64,000 nt of DNA from Lachnospiraceae bacterium (lineage in GTDB: Bacteria > Bacillota > Clostridia > Lachnospirales > Lachnospiraceae): assembly GCA_022767285.1 (NCBI GenBank), contig JALENY010000037.1, positions 1 to 64,000 on the forward strand, written 5' to 3'. Shown one piece after another: positions 34,824-43,109 of this stretch. A program made the position numbers and the translations under genes. The notes beneath the pieces were generated by a model, which saw nothing but the letters and a program-made list of their open reading frames with translations, ran no database searches and was not told where the DNA came from. Position 1 is the first letter of the stretch; every line of letters starts with the position of its first letter.

Positions 34824-36014
34824 TTACTTGAAATACTCTCCTGCCAGCTCTTTGAATTTCGGCAGAGAATTTACGATAGTCTCATAGGCCACACAGTAAG
34901 CCAGACGTACATAACCCGGGCAGCCGAAGGAACTTCCCGGAACGATGAGAATATTATACTTTTTAGCTGCCGCAACAAATTCCTTTTCATTCTCCACCGG
35001 TGATTTTACAAACAGGTAAAATGCTCCCTGCGGTTTGATGCAGGAAAATCCCAGTTCCTTCAGACCGTTGTAAAGAGTCTCACGGTTGCGGTCATAATAG
35101 GAAATATCCGTTTTTTCATTAATACATTTTGCAATCACTTTCTGCTGCAGAGTCGGAGCATTGACAAAACCGAGAATGCGGTTTGCCACCGTTGCCGCAG
35201 AAATAATATCCTCGCTGTCCGCTGCCTCATCCGGAATAACCAGATATCCGATACGCTCGCCCGGCAGAGACAGGGACTTACTGTAGGAATAGCCCACAAT
35301 CGTATTTGCATAATATTTTGTCAGATAGGGAACTTCCACTCCATCGTAAGCCAGCTCACGATATGGTTCGTCAGAAATCAGATAAATGTCTGTTCCAAAC
35401 TCTTTCTGTTTTGCCTCCAGAATAGCCGCCATCTTTTTAATCGTTTCTTCCGAATATACCACACCGGTAGGGTTATTGGGAGTATTTACAATTACCGCCT
35501 TCGTCTTTGCTGAGATCTTCTGCTCAAACTCATCCAATTTCGGCTGAAAATCTTCGGTATTGGGTGATATTTCCACCAAAACACCGTCATAGTTGGCTGT
35601 ATAGCTGCGATATTCCCCAAAATATGGCGCAAATGTGATGACTTCATCACCAGGGTTCACCAGCGTTTTCAAAATCACGTTCAGACCGCCAGCAGCACCC
35701 ACTGTCATGATCAGATTCTTTGCCTGGAAAGAGGTTCCAAAACGTTCATTCAGAGAATCAGCGATCACCTGCCGCACGTCCTCGTAACCGGCATTGCTGT
35801 TGGTATATCCATGCAGTACCAGTGGATCTTCTTCATCCAACATCTCACGAATGGCTGTCTTTACTGCCTCAGGTGCAGGGACATTTGGATTGCCCAAACT
35901 AAAATCAAAGACATTTTCCGCTCCGTACAGCTTTGCCAGACGGTTGCCTTCCTCAAACATTGCACGAATTGCAGAACTGTTTTTTACAAAATTAACCATT
36001 TTATTTGAAATCAT
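34824..36014 (-). CDS. Aspartate aminotransferase-like class I/II aminotransferase
   Basis: 396 residues; fold-type I PLP enzyme of the AspB/PatA-like group. Motifs: FSLGNPNVPAPEAV near 37-50, NTPNNPTGVVYSEE, ISDEPYRELAYDG, PLP lysine in GYSYSKSLSLPGERIGYLV and the closing RLAYCV. It probably exchanges the amino group of aspartate or another amino acid with 2-oxoglutarate; the substrate is not certain. The start at 36014 follows AGGAGG at 7 bases. It has its own strong promoter, divergent from the second MATE gene. Confidence 0.88.
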   Translation of the reverse strand: MISNKMVNFVKNSSAIRAMFEEGNRLAKLYGAENVFDFSLGNPNVPAPEAVKTAIREMLDEEDPLVLHGYTNSNAGYEDVRQVIADSLNERFGTSFQAKNLIMTVGAAGGLNVILKTLVNPGDEVITFAPYFGEYRSYTANYDGVLVEISPNTEDFQPKLDEFEQKISAKTKAVIVNTPNNPTGVVYSEETIKKMAAILEAKQKEFGTDIYLISDEPYRELAYDGVEVPYLTKYYANTIVGYSYSKSLSLPGERIGYLVIPDEAADSEDIISAATVANRILGFVNAPTLQQKVIAKCINEKTDISYYDRNRETLYNGLKELGFSCIKPQGAFYLFVKSPVENEKEFVAAAKKYNILIVPGSSFGCPGYVRLAYCVAYETIVNSLPKFKELAGEYFK

Positions 36015-36055
36015 GGTATCTCCTCCTAATATGTATCTGCTTTCAAGTTTCAATT

Positions 36056-36084
36056 ATTATACCCCGTACACCAGACAAAGTCAA
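36056..36084 (-). promoter_or_regulatory. Promoter of the aminotransferase gene
   Basis: Minus-strand TTGACT (36079-36084), 17-base spacer, TATAAT (36056-36061). Confidence 0.7.
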
Positions 36085-36111
36085 TAAAAGTGGGGCTTTG
36101 GTCCTTGCCCC

Positions 36112-36140
36112 TTGACGCAGATACAAACTCAGGCTATAAT
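36112..36140 (+). promoter_or_regulatory. Promoter of the second MATE gene
   Basis: Plus-strand TTGACG (36112-36117), 17-base spacer, TATAAT (36135-36140). Unlike the first MATE gene, no terminator hairpin follows. Confidence 0.7.
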
Positions 36141-36207
36141 CGCAAGTACAAAATCCAACTAATCCGATTTGAAATGATATGATATCGTTTTTGCAAAGGA
36201 GGAAAAC

Positions 36208-37542
36208 ATGCGTATACAATTATCCGATCATTTTACTTACCGGAGACTGCTGCGGTTTGTTGCACCTTCTGTCATTATGATGGTTTTCACATCGATATAT
36301 ACCGTTATCGATGGACTCTTTGTGTCAAATTATGTAGGAAAAACACCTTTCGCAGCCCTGAACCTGATCTGGCCTCTGATCATGGCTCTGGGTGCCGTGG
36401 GCTTTATGCTCGGTACCGGCGGCAGTGCCATTGTCGCCAAAACACTCGGTGAACAGAAGCCAGAAAAAGCCAACGAGTATTTTTCCATGATCATCTTTAC
36501 CACCATCTTGGCCGGCATCGGTCTGGCGGTTCTTGGCCTGTTTGTGGTCCGCCCGGTGGCAATTTTACTGGGAGCCACATCAGATATGATGCCCCACTGT
36601 GTTTTGTATGGCACCATCACTCTGATCGCGCTGCCTGCTTTCATGCTGCAAAATGTATTTCAGAGTTTTCTGGTCACAGCCGAACGCCCGAAAACGGGGC
36701 TTTTCATTATGATTCTGGCAGGTATCACCAATATCTGTCTGGATGCCTTTTTTATCATAGGACTGGACTGGGGTATCGCAGGGGCTGCTGCTGCCACATC
36801 CTGTAGTCAGCTTGTGGGCGGAGTTATCCCGTTTTTCTGTTTTATCAACAAAAAAAAACGCAGCCGGCTCCATCTGACCCGCCCCCATTTCAACGGACGG
36901 ATCCTGTTAAAAGCCTGCACCAACGGTTCTTCGGAACTGATGACAAACTTGTCCGCTTCGATCGTAACTACACTGTATAATTTTCAGTTGATCCGGCTGG
37001 CAGGAGAAAACGGAGTCGCCGCATACGGCGTTATTTCTTACGTATTTTTTATATTCAGCGGAATCTTTTTCGGATATTCCATCGCCAGCGCCCCCATCAT
37101 CAGTTTTCACTACGGTGCCAGGAATGATCAGGAGCTGAAAAATCTGTTTAAAAAGAGCCTGACTTTTCTTATAACCACGGGAATGGTCCTGATGACACTT
37201 GCCATATTGTCCGCCCCGGCCCTGGCAAACCTCTTTGTGGGGTACGATACTGAGCTCTGTGAAATGACAACTCACGGGCTTGGCGTGTACGGCATATCCT
37301 ATCTGATCTGCGGCATCAATATTTTTGCTTCCGCATTTTTCACCGCACTGAACAACGGTGCCGTCTCCGCGGCCATATCTTTTCTGCGCACCTTTGTGTT
37401 CCAGATTGCCGTGCTGATCCTGCTGCCAATATATCTCAATCTGGATGGTATCTGGCTGGCTGTCACGGCAGCAGAGCTTTTATCTCTTTTCGTCAGTACC
37501 TTTTTCTTCATAATTAAAAAGAAGCGTTACTATTACGCATAG
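36208..37542 (+). CDS. MATE-family efflux transporter
   Basis: 444 residues with twelve predicted helices. The N-terminal half has YTVIDGLFVSNYVGKTPFAA and MLGTGGSAIVAKTLGEQK, and the second half FFGYSIASAPIISFHYGARN. It belongs to the same superfamily as the exporter at 28859 but to a different branch (little shared sequence by eye). AAAGGAGG lies 5 bases before the ATG. It ends next to a GH2 remnant on the other strand. Confidence 0.92.
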   Translation: MRIQLSDHFTYRRLLRFVAPSVIMMVFTSIYTVIDGLFVSNYVGKTPFAALNLIWPLIMALGAVGFMLGTGGSAIVAKTLGEQKPEKANEYFSMIIFTTILAGIGLAVLGLFVVRPVAILLGATSDMMPHCVLYGTITLIALPAFMLQNVFQSFLVTAERPKTGLFIMILAGITNICLDAFFIIGLDWGIAGAAAATSCSQLVGGVIPFFCFINKKKRSRLHLTRPHFNGRILLKACTNGSSELMTNLSASIVTTLYNFQLIRLAGENGVAAYGVISYVFFIFSGIFFGYSIASAPIISFHYGARNDQELKNLFKKSLTFLITTGMVLMTLAILSAPALANLFVGYDTELCEMTTHGLGVYGISYLICGINIFASAFFTALNNGAVSAAISFLRTFVFQIAVLILLPIYLNLDGIWLAVTAAELLSLFVSTFFFIIKKKRYYYA

Positions 37543-37631
37543 ATCAGATACCGACCCGCAAAAGCATACTCCCATATTCCATTCAGATTTACGTAGCTTT
37601 CACGGATCAGGTTCGGCCTCGAATACTCGGT
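37533..37631 (-). pseudogene. Remnant of a GH2 glycoside hydrolase N-terminus
   Basis: On the minus strand 32 codons in one frame read ...TEYSRPNLIRESY followed by VNLNGIWEYAFAG and then meet a TAA at 37533-37535. This matches the conserved opening of family 2 beta-galactosidase/glucuronidase-like proteins (xYPRPQxxRxxWxNLNGxWxFA). No more of the gene follows; the sequence beyond is the end of the MATE gene on the other strand. It is best read as a deletion relic of a former sugar-hydrolase gene. The identification rests on one motif of about 25 residues. Confidence 0.55.
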
Positions 37632-37691
37632 GTTTCTCTTAGTCAACCATAGAACAATTGAAAATATAATTTAAAATTACATTTTATTAAC

Positions 37692-37720
37692 TTGCCATTC
37701 TGAAATTATAATGCTACTAT
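37692..37720 (+). promoter_or_regulatory. Candidate promoter of the ParB-like/BMP fusion gene
   Basis: TTGCCA (37692-37697), 17-base spacer, TACTAT (37715-37720). Just downstream an inverted repeat GATGCCTGG/CCCGGCATC (37732-37740 and 37751-37759, one mismatch, 10-base loop) lies in the early leader and may be an operator. Confidence 0.4.
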
Positions 37721-37802
37721 ACCATTGAGCTGATGCCTGGTATCAAAGTTCCCGGCATCCAGCATATTTCTATCAACCTGATTGAAGAAAGGAGAAACAT
37801 CA

Positions 37803-39740
37803 ATGGCTGTTACAGTGGCTACAAATGCCGAAGCGCTAAAAGAATATGAAAAAGCCTGCCGTCTTGGAAAAAAAGAAGGTCTTCCTATGATCGCACTCGA
37901 CAATATATTAAAGGAAAAGAAAATCCAGACGCCAAAAGAGATTCCCCTGGGTCTGGTACAGATACCCATGAATCAGATTGTCGGAACCAAAACAGTCGGA
38001 CGCAGTTCCGCATTCAGCCAAAGTTTTTATCCGCTCATTAAAATAAACAGTGAATTTTCCACCAAATGGTGTAATCTGTATCTGGCTCACCTGCAAGAAG
38101 GAATCCGCGAACCGGTAAAAGCATACGAGTTTATGAACAAATTCTATATTGAAGAGGGAAACAAACGGGTCAGTGTACTGAAATATTTCGATGCGGTATC
38201 CGTTCCCGGCTACGTAACCCGAATCATCCCGCCCTGGTCGGAAGATCCTGAGGTTCGCACTTATTATGCTTTCATGGATTTTTACAATCTGTCCGGAGTC
38301 AACTATATCTGGTTTTCACACGAGGAAAGTTTCGCAAAACTCCAGCAGTTGATGGGGAAACGGCCGGATGAAGTGTGGGATGAAGATACCCGCCTGACTT
38401 TCAGTTCCGTATACAGCCGCTTTGAATCAGAATATGAGGCAAACGGAGGCGGAAAATTGCCCATTACCACCGGCGACGCATTTCTGTTTTTTATTGAACT
38501 GTATGATTATGATACCCTTGACGGTATGACAACAGCAGAGTTAAACGAAAAAATCGTAAAGACCTGGAATGAATTTAAACTGCTGATTACCGATGAAACC
38601 CTGGAACTGCAGATGGATCCTTCGGAAGACGGGGAAGTGAAAAAAAATATTTTTGCACGCCTGATCCCCATCAGCACACCAAAGGTACATGTGGCATTTA
38701 TCCATGAAAAAACTGCCGAAACTTCCGGCTGGACCTATTCTCACGAACTGGGCCGAATGCACCTGCAGGAAACCTTTAACGATCAGATCAGTACCACCTG
38801 CTACGACCAGGTGACAGAAGAAACTGCCGATGAGGTTCTGGAAAAGGCTATTGCCGAGGGAAATAATCTGATTTTTACAACTACTCCGCCTCTGTTAAAA
38901 GCCAGCCTGAAAGCGGCTATCGAACATCCGGAAGTAAAAATACTGAACTGCTCCCTGAACAATACCCATAAGAATATTCGTACTTACTACGCACGTATGT
39001 ATGAGGCAAAATTTCTTCAGGGGGCCATTGGCGGAGCCATGTCTAAAAGCGGTAATATCGGCTACATTGCCGACTATCCCATTTACGGTATGATCGCCAA
39101 CATCAATGCATTTGCGCTGGGTGCCAAAATGGTAAATCCACGTGCAAAAATTTATCTCGAATGGTCTACCATAAAAGATCACGACATGTTTGAAACCTTT
39201 GCAGAACACAATGTTGGTATTATTTCCGGTCCGGATATATCTGTACCCGGAGATGCATCCCGTCATTTCGGTCTCTATCGGGCCACGGATCATACACCGC
39301 TGAATCTTGCCATGCCCATATGGCACTGGGGGAAATTCTATGAACAGATGATCCGAAAGATCATGTCCGGAGCTTTCAAATACGATGAGACCTCCGATGA
39401 GACAAAGGGATTGAACTACTGGTGGGGTATGTCTGCAGGAATTATCGATGTTATCTGTTCGCATCATCTGCCGATCGGTACTGCCCGACTGGTCGATCTT
39501 TTGAAAAAAAATATATGCGAATACGCACTAAATCCGTTTTCCGGTATTCTATTCTCACAGGACGGCGTCGTGAAAAACTCTGCTGACAACATCATGAGCC
39601 CGGAAGAGATTGTAAAAATGGACTGGCTGGCAGAAAATGTCATTGGAATAATACCGAAAAAGAAAATTTTGGTTGAGGATGCAAAACCTGTCGTGCAGAC
39701 TCAGGGACTGGAAAACCAGAAGTTGAAAACGGGAGTTTAA
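37803..39740 (+). CDS. Cytosolic fusion of a ParB/Srx-like domain with a BMP-type nucleoside-binding domain
   Basis: 645 residues without signal peptide, lipobox or membrane helix. Residues about 40-145 look ParB/sulfiredoxin-like: an I-P-L-x-x-V-Q-I-P strand and a KFYIEEGNKRVSVLKYFDAV motif comparable to the ParB box (D/E-G-x-x-R). A linker (150-300) of unknown fold follows. Residues about 305-585 match the BMP/PnrA family of nucleoside-binding proteins (KVHVAFIHEK; YEAKFLQGAIGGAMSKSG; NIGYIADYPIYGMIANINAF), normally extracytoplasmic lipoproteins. The start at 37803 has AAAGGAG upstream. Six bases before a metallophosphoesterase gene, so co-translated. No BMP permease or ATPase is nearby. 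A cytosolic purine-nucleoside sensor or regulator is plausible; function unknown. Confidence 0.75.
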   Translation: MAVTVATNAEALKEYEKACRLGKKEGLPMIALDNILKEKKIQTPKEIPLGLVQIPMNQIVGTKTVGRSSAFSQSFYPLIKINSEFSTKWCNLYLAHLQEGIREPVKAYEFMNKFYIEEGNKRVSVLKYFDAVSVPGYVTRIIPPWSEDPEVRTYYAFMDFYNLSGVNYIWFSHEESFAKLQQLMGKRPDEVWDEDTRLTFSSVYSRFESEYEANGGGKLPITTGDAFLFFIELYDYDTLDGMTTAELNEKIVKTWNEFKLLITDETLELQMDPSEDGEVKKNIFARLIPISTPKVHVAFIHEKTAETSGWTYSHELGRMHLQETFNDQISTTCYDQVTEETADEVLEKAIAEGNNLIFTTTPPLLKASLKAAIEHPEVKILNCSLNNTHKNIRTYYARMYEAKFLQGAIGGAMSKSGNIGYIADYPIYGMIANINAFALGAKMVNPRAKIYLEWSTIKDHDMFETFAEHNVGIISGPDISVPGDASRHFGLYRATDHTPLNLAMPIWHWGKFYEQMIRKIMSGAFKYDETSDETKGLNYWWGMSAGIIDVICSHHLPIGTARLVDLLKKNICEYALNPFSGILFSQDGVVKNSADNIMSPEEIVKMDWLAENVIGIIPKKKILVEDAKPVVQTQGLENQKLKTGV

Positions 39741-39746
39741 TCTGCC

Positions 39747-40367
39747 ATGAAAATACTTGTAGTCGGAGATGAAGAATCAAAATATTACTGGGACTTCTAT
39801 GAAAGGGGAAAACTTGACGGTATCGACCTGATCCTTTCCTGCGGCGACTTACACCCGCATTATCTGTCCTTTCTTGCAACTTTTTCGAACGTCCCTGTTC
39901 TCTATGTGCACGGTAACCATGATGATAAATATGAACGGATTCCACCGGAAGGATGTATCTGTATTGAAGATCAGATTTATGTCCACGAGGGAATCCGGAT
40001 TCTGGGACTCGGAGGTTCCATGCGCTATCGGGACGGAGCGCACCAGTATACGGAAAAGCAGATGAGCAGAAGAGTGACAAAGCTGAAGCCCAAAATCTGG
40101 ATGAAGGGCGGTTTTGATATTCTCCTGACTCATGCTCCCGCATTTCAGATCAACGACGGACGTGATCTTCCCCACCAGGGTTTTCAGGTCTTCCGCTCAC
40201 TGATGGACAAATACAAACCAAAATACTTTCTCCACGGCCATGTTCACATGTCCTACGGTCGACAGTATAAACGCTATGACAAATATGAAGATACACATAT
40301 CATAAATGCCTATGAGCGCTGCCTTTTTGACTTTGAAGATGACAATCCAAAGGAACATATTCGCTGA
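39747..40367 (+). CDS. Calcineurin-like metallophosphoesterase
   Basis: 206-residue single-domain phosphoesterase. Metal-binding motifs in order: ILVVGDEES (the usual D-x-H reads D-E-E), SCGDLHPHYL, YVHGNHDDKY, LLTHAPAFQI and the final HGHVHMSYG. The substrate may be a phosphodiester, nucleotide or protein. The altered first motif removes one canonical His ligand, as in some YfcE/MJ0936-unlike branches, so activity is likely but altered. Only 6 bases behind the ParB-like/BMP gene, which makes a joint role (for example turnover of the nucleotide sensed by the BMP domain) an attractive guess. Confidence 0.85.
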   Translation: MKILVVGDEESKYYWDFYERGKLDGIDLILSCGDLHPHYLSFLATFSNVPVLYVHGNHDDKYERIPPEGCICIEDQIYVHEGIRILGLGGSMRYRDGAHQYTEKQMSRRVTKLKPKIWMKGGFDILLTHAPAFQINDGRDLPHQGFQVFRSLMDKYKPKYFLHGHVHMSYGRQYKRYDKYEDTHIINAYERCLFDFEDDNPKEHIR

Positions 40368-40387
40368 ACATGACAGGGACTCGTATA

Positions 40388-40435
40388 GAAAAAAAGGATT
40401 CCGGACCGGTAAAAACAGGTCGGAATCCTTTTTTC
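40388..40435. terminator. Bidirectional terminator between metallophosphoesterase and ptsI
   Basis: Arms 40388-40406 and 40418-40435 (AAAAAAGGATTCCGGACC with GGTCGGAATCCTTTTTT, one bulged base) with U-tracts on both strands, between converging genes. Confidence 0.88.
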
Positions 40436-40496
40436 TCTCTTTTTTATTGCTGTTCCGTATACCGGAAGCGAAAATCTTTTACCTCTCTGCCCGTTT

Positions 40497-42113
40497 TTAC
40501 TGAATGGATGTCTTGCGGATGATCTCACGGATCGGCAAAATAAAGGTCGGCGATACGGACAGTTCATCTACACCCATTTTAAGGAATGTCTCAGTCAGTG
40601 TCATATCTGCACCCAATTCACCGCAAATACCTACCCAGCAGTCATGTTTGTGGCCATTTTCCACCGTCATGCGAATCATCTCAAGGATAGCCGGATGATG
40701 GGAATCATAGAAGCGGCCCAGTTTTGCATTCTGACGGTCAATGGCCAGTGTATACTGGGTCAGGTCATTCGTACCAATGCTGAAGAAGTCCATCTCTTTT
40801 GCCAGTTCTTCACTAACCATAACAGCTGCCGGTGTCTCGATCATAACACCCAGTTCCACATCACCGTACGAAATACCCGCGGTGTCCAGCTCTGCTTTTA
40901 CCAGATTCACGATCCGCTTGATTTCCTGTACTTCCCAGACAGAAGTGATCATCGGGAACATAATGCCCACATTGCCGTAAGCACTTGCGCGGTACAGAGC
41001 ACGAAGCTGTGTTTTAAAAATATCCGGCTGTTCCAGACAGATACGAATGGCGCGAAGACCCATTGCCGGGTTCTCTTCGTCTGCAAGGTTAAAATAGTCT
41101 GCCTGCTTGTCTGCTCCAAGATCCAGAGTACGGATGATAACCTTTTTACCGGCCATATTTTCCACAACCTGCTTGTATACCTGGAACTGTTCGTCCTCTG
41201 TGGGCCAGTGATCTTTTTCCAGATACAGGAATTCACTTCTAAACAGACCAATTCCCTCTCCGTCGTTCTGCAGTACATTTGCCACATCACCAACGCTGCC
41301 GATGTTTGCATACAGACGGATCTTCTTGCCGTCTACGGTTTCGCTCACTTTTCCCTTCAACTGCTGCAGCAGTTCTCTCTTGCGGATTTCTTCCTGCTGT
41401 TTTGCCCGCATCACTTCCAATGTTTTTTCATCCGGTTCGATATAAAGAGCACCGTTAAATCCGTCTACCACTGCCATCTTTCCGTTCCATGCAGGATCAA
41501 TATCCAGGCCAATCAAAGCCGGAATATTCATGGTTCTGGCTAAAATAGCCGTATGGGAATTGGAAGAACCCAGTCTGGTAACAAAAGCCAGCAGTTTGCT
41601 CTTATCCATGCTGACTGTCTCACTTGGTGTCAGATCCTCTGCCACAACGATAACCGGTTCTGACAGATCTGCAGCATCCTGTTTTCCACTGAGCACGTTG
41701 ATCAGGCGCTCGGAGATATCCTTTACATCCAATGCTCTTGCTTTGAAATATTCGTCATCCATCTCAGCAAACATCGTCGCAAAATTATCACCGGTGGTAG
41801 CCACTGCATATTCCGCATTCATGTTCTGGGTACGAATAATGTTGTAAATAGAATCACAGAAATCAGTATCGTCCACCATCATGGCATGGGCATCAAAAAT
41901 CTCTGCCTGAGCTTCCCCAACTTCTACCAGCGCTTTTTCATACAGCGCATGCAGCTGTTCCAGAGTCTTTTCCTTCGCCGCCTCAAAACGCGCTGCTTCT
42001 GCCTCCGTATCCTCGATACGTTCCCGCTTCACCTGCTGCTCGGATTTTGCAAAGAAAAAGATCCGACCGATTGCAACTCCGCTGAATATGGACTTTCCCT
42101 GAAACTTCTCCAT
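40497..42113 (-). CDS. ptsI: Phosphoenolpyruvate-protein phosphotransferase (PTS enzyme I)
   Basis: 538 residues, cytosolic. It takes phosphate from PEP and passes it to HPr. The start at 42113 (MEKFQGKSIFSGVAIGRIF) is supported by AGG-rich sequence and by the family N-terminus. Phospho-His is in GSSNSHTAILARTMNIPA near 188; PEP-domain motifs are RTLDLGADKQ, FLYLEKDHWPTEDEQF-like GLFRSEFLY, and ISIGTNDLTQYTL-type SIGTNDLTQY near 455; active-site Cys in WVGICGELGAD. No ptsH (HPr) gene is adjacent, unlike the usual ptsHI pair. It lies 17 bases behind a sugar kinase gene. Confidence 0.96.
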   Translation of the reverse strand: MEKFQGKSIFSGVAIGRIFFFAKSEQQVKRERIEDTEAEAARFEAAKEKTLEQLHALYEKALVEVGEAQAEIFDAHAMMVDDTDFCDSIYNIIRTQNMNAEYAVATTGDNFATMFAEMDDEYFKARALDVKDISERLINVLSGKQDAADLSEPVIVVAEDLTPSETVSMDKSKLLAFVTRLGSSNSHTAILARTMNIPALIGLDIDPAWNGKMAVVDGFNGALYIEPDEKTLEVMRAKQQEEIRKRELLQQLKGKVSETVDGKKIRLYANIGSVGDVANVLQNDGEGIGLFRSEFLYLEKDHWPTEDEQFQVYKQVVENMAGKKVIIRTLDLGADKQADYFNLADEENPAMGLRAIRICLEQPDIFKTQLRALYRASAYGNVGIMFPMITSVWEVQEIKRIVNLVKAELDTAGISYGDVELGVMIETPAAVMVSEELAKEMDFFSIGTNDLTQYTLAIDRQNAKLGRFYDSHHPAILEMIRMTVENGHKHDCWVGICGELGADMTLTETFLKMGVDELSVSPTFILPIREIIRKTSIQ

Positions 42114-42130
42114 CCTGAAAACCTCCCTTT

Positions 42131-43060
42131 TTATAATTGTTCTTCGATTTCCTGTCTTGTCGGCAGTGCCTCGATTGCACCCTTTTTCTGAACGGTAAAC
42201 CATCCCGCTACATTTCCGTAATTCATTGCATTGGTCAGCTTTTCCTGGCTCAGATCAGAGGAACTGTTGACCCCCTGAATCAGAATGCTGGATAAGAAGC
42301 CACCCCAGAAAGCGTCACCTGCGCCGGTAGCATCTACTGCCTTTGCCTTGCGTCCCGGCACTTTAAAGCATGTGTCCTGAAAGAAGCACTGAGCACCATC
42401 TGCGCCAAGAGTTTCAATCACAGCAGAAATACCGTACTCCTTCATGAGTTCCGGAATCTTTTCAGGACCCCCAAACAAGCCAACTTCCTCATCGGATACT
42501 TTCAGCAGATCCACATAGGGAAGGATCCCGCGTACTTTTTCCATTGCCGCTTTTTCGTCGCCATCCCAGATAAAATCACGATAGTTCACATCGAAGCTTA
42601 CCAATTTCCCTTTTTCATGGGCAACACGCAGCACCTTTACGGTCGCGTCTGTTACCGGTCCTCCGGACAGCGTAAGGGAACCGCCATGGACCAATCGAGT
42701 ATTTTCGATATCTTCTTCTTTGATGTCTTCCGGAGAAAGCATCATATCAGCACCCGGTTTTCTTACAAACGTAAAGGTTCTCTCACCGTCTTCATAAAGA
42801 GTTACAATGGCCATCGTAGTCACTGCTTCTCTGGTGGGAGCCGGACTTAAGGGCTTTACATTGTTCTCTTTCAACGTTTCCAGAAGGAAGGTTCCAAAAT
42901 CATCATTTCCCACTTTCCCATAAAATCCGGCTTCCAGACCGTTGCGCGCAACCGCCACCGTTGCGTTCATCGGTGCTCCTCCTGCTTTTCGAATGTAACT
43001 GAAGGGTTCGGATCCAGGTATAAAATCAATTAGAATCTCACCTACGCCTATCATATCCAT
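42131..43060 (-). CDS. PfkB-family sugar kinase, fructokinase-like
   Basis: 309-residue ribokinase-fold kinase. The N-terminal GEILIDFIPG and the GGAPMNATVAVARNG segment are typical of fructokinases (ScrK/CscK type); the C-terminal signature VDATGAGDAFWGGFLSSIL (about 248-266) carries the catalytic Asp and anion hole. It most likely phosphorylates fructose to fructose-6-phosphate; other hexoses are possible. AGGAGG lies 9 bases before the ATG. Followed closely by ptsI, preceded by a flavodiiron gene 49 bases upstream on the same strand. Confidence 0.9.
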   Translation of the reverse strand: MDMIGVGEILIDFIPGSEPFSYIRKAGGAPMNATVAVARNGLEAGFYGKVGNDDFGTFLLETLKENNVKPLSPAPTREAVTTMAIVTLYEDGERTFTFVRKPGADMMLSPEDIKEEDIENTRLVHGGSLTLSGGPVTDATVKVLRVAHEKGKLVSFDVNYRDFIWDGDEKAAMEKVRGILPYVDLLKVSDEEVGLFGGPEKIPELMKEYGISAVIETLGADGAQCFFQDTCFKVPGRKAKAVDATGAGDAFWGGFLSSILIQGVNSSSDLSQEKLTNAMNYGNVAGWFTVQKKGAIEALPTRQEIEEQL

Positions 43061-43109
43061 GGTACATATCCTCCTTGTGACTCTATTTTTATTTCTTTTT
43101 CATTACTTA

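Noticed and set aside
37543-37802. A purine or other riboswitch before the ParB-like/BMP gene
   Set aside because: Tested because BMP proteins bind nucleosides, but no conserved riboswitch core was recognisable; the left part of this interval is instead explained by a GH2 coding relic and the right part by a promoter and a small inverted repeat.
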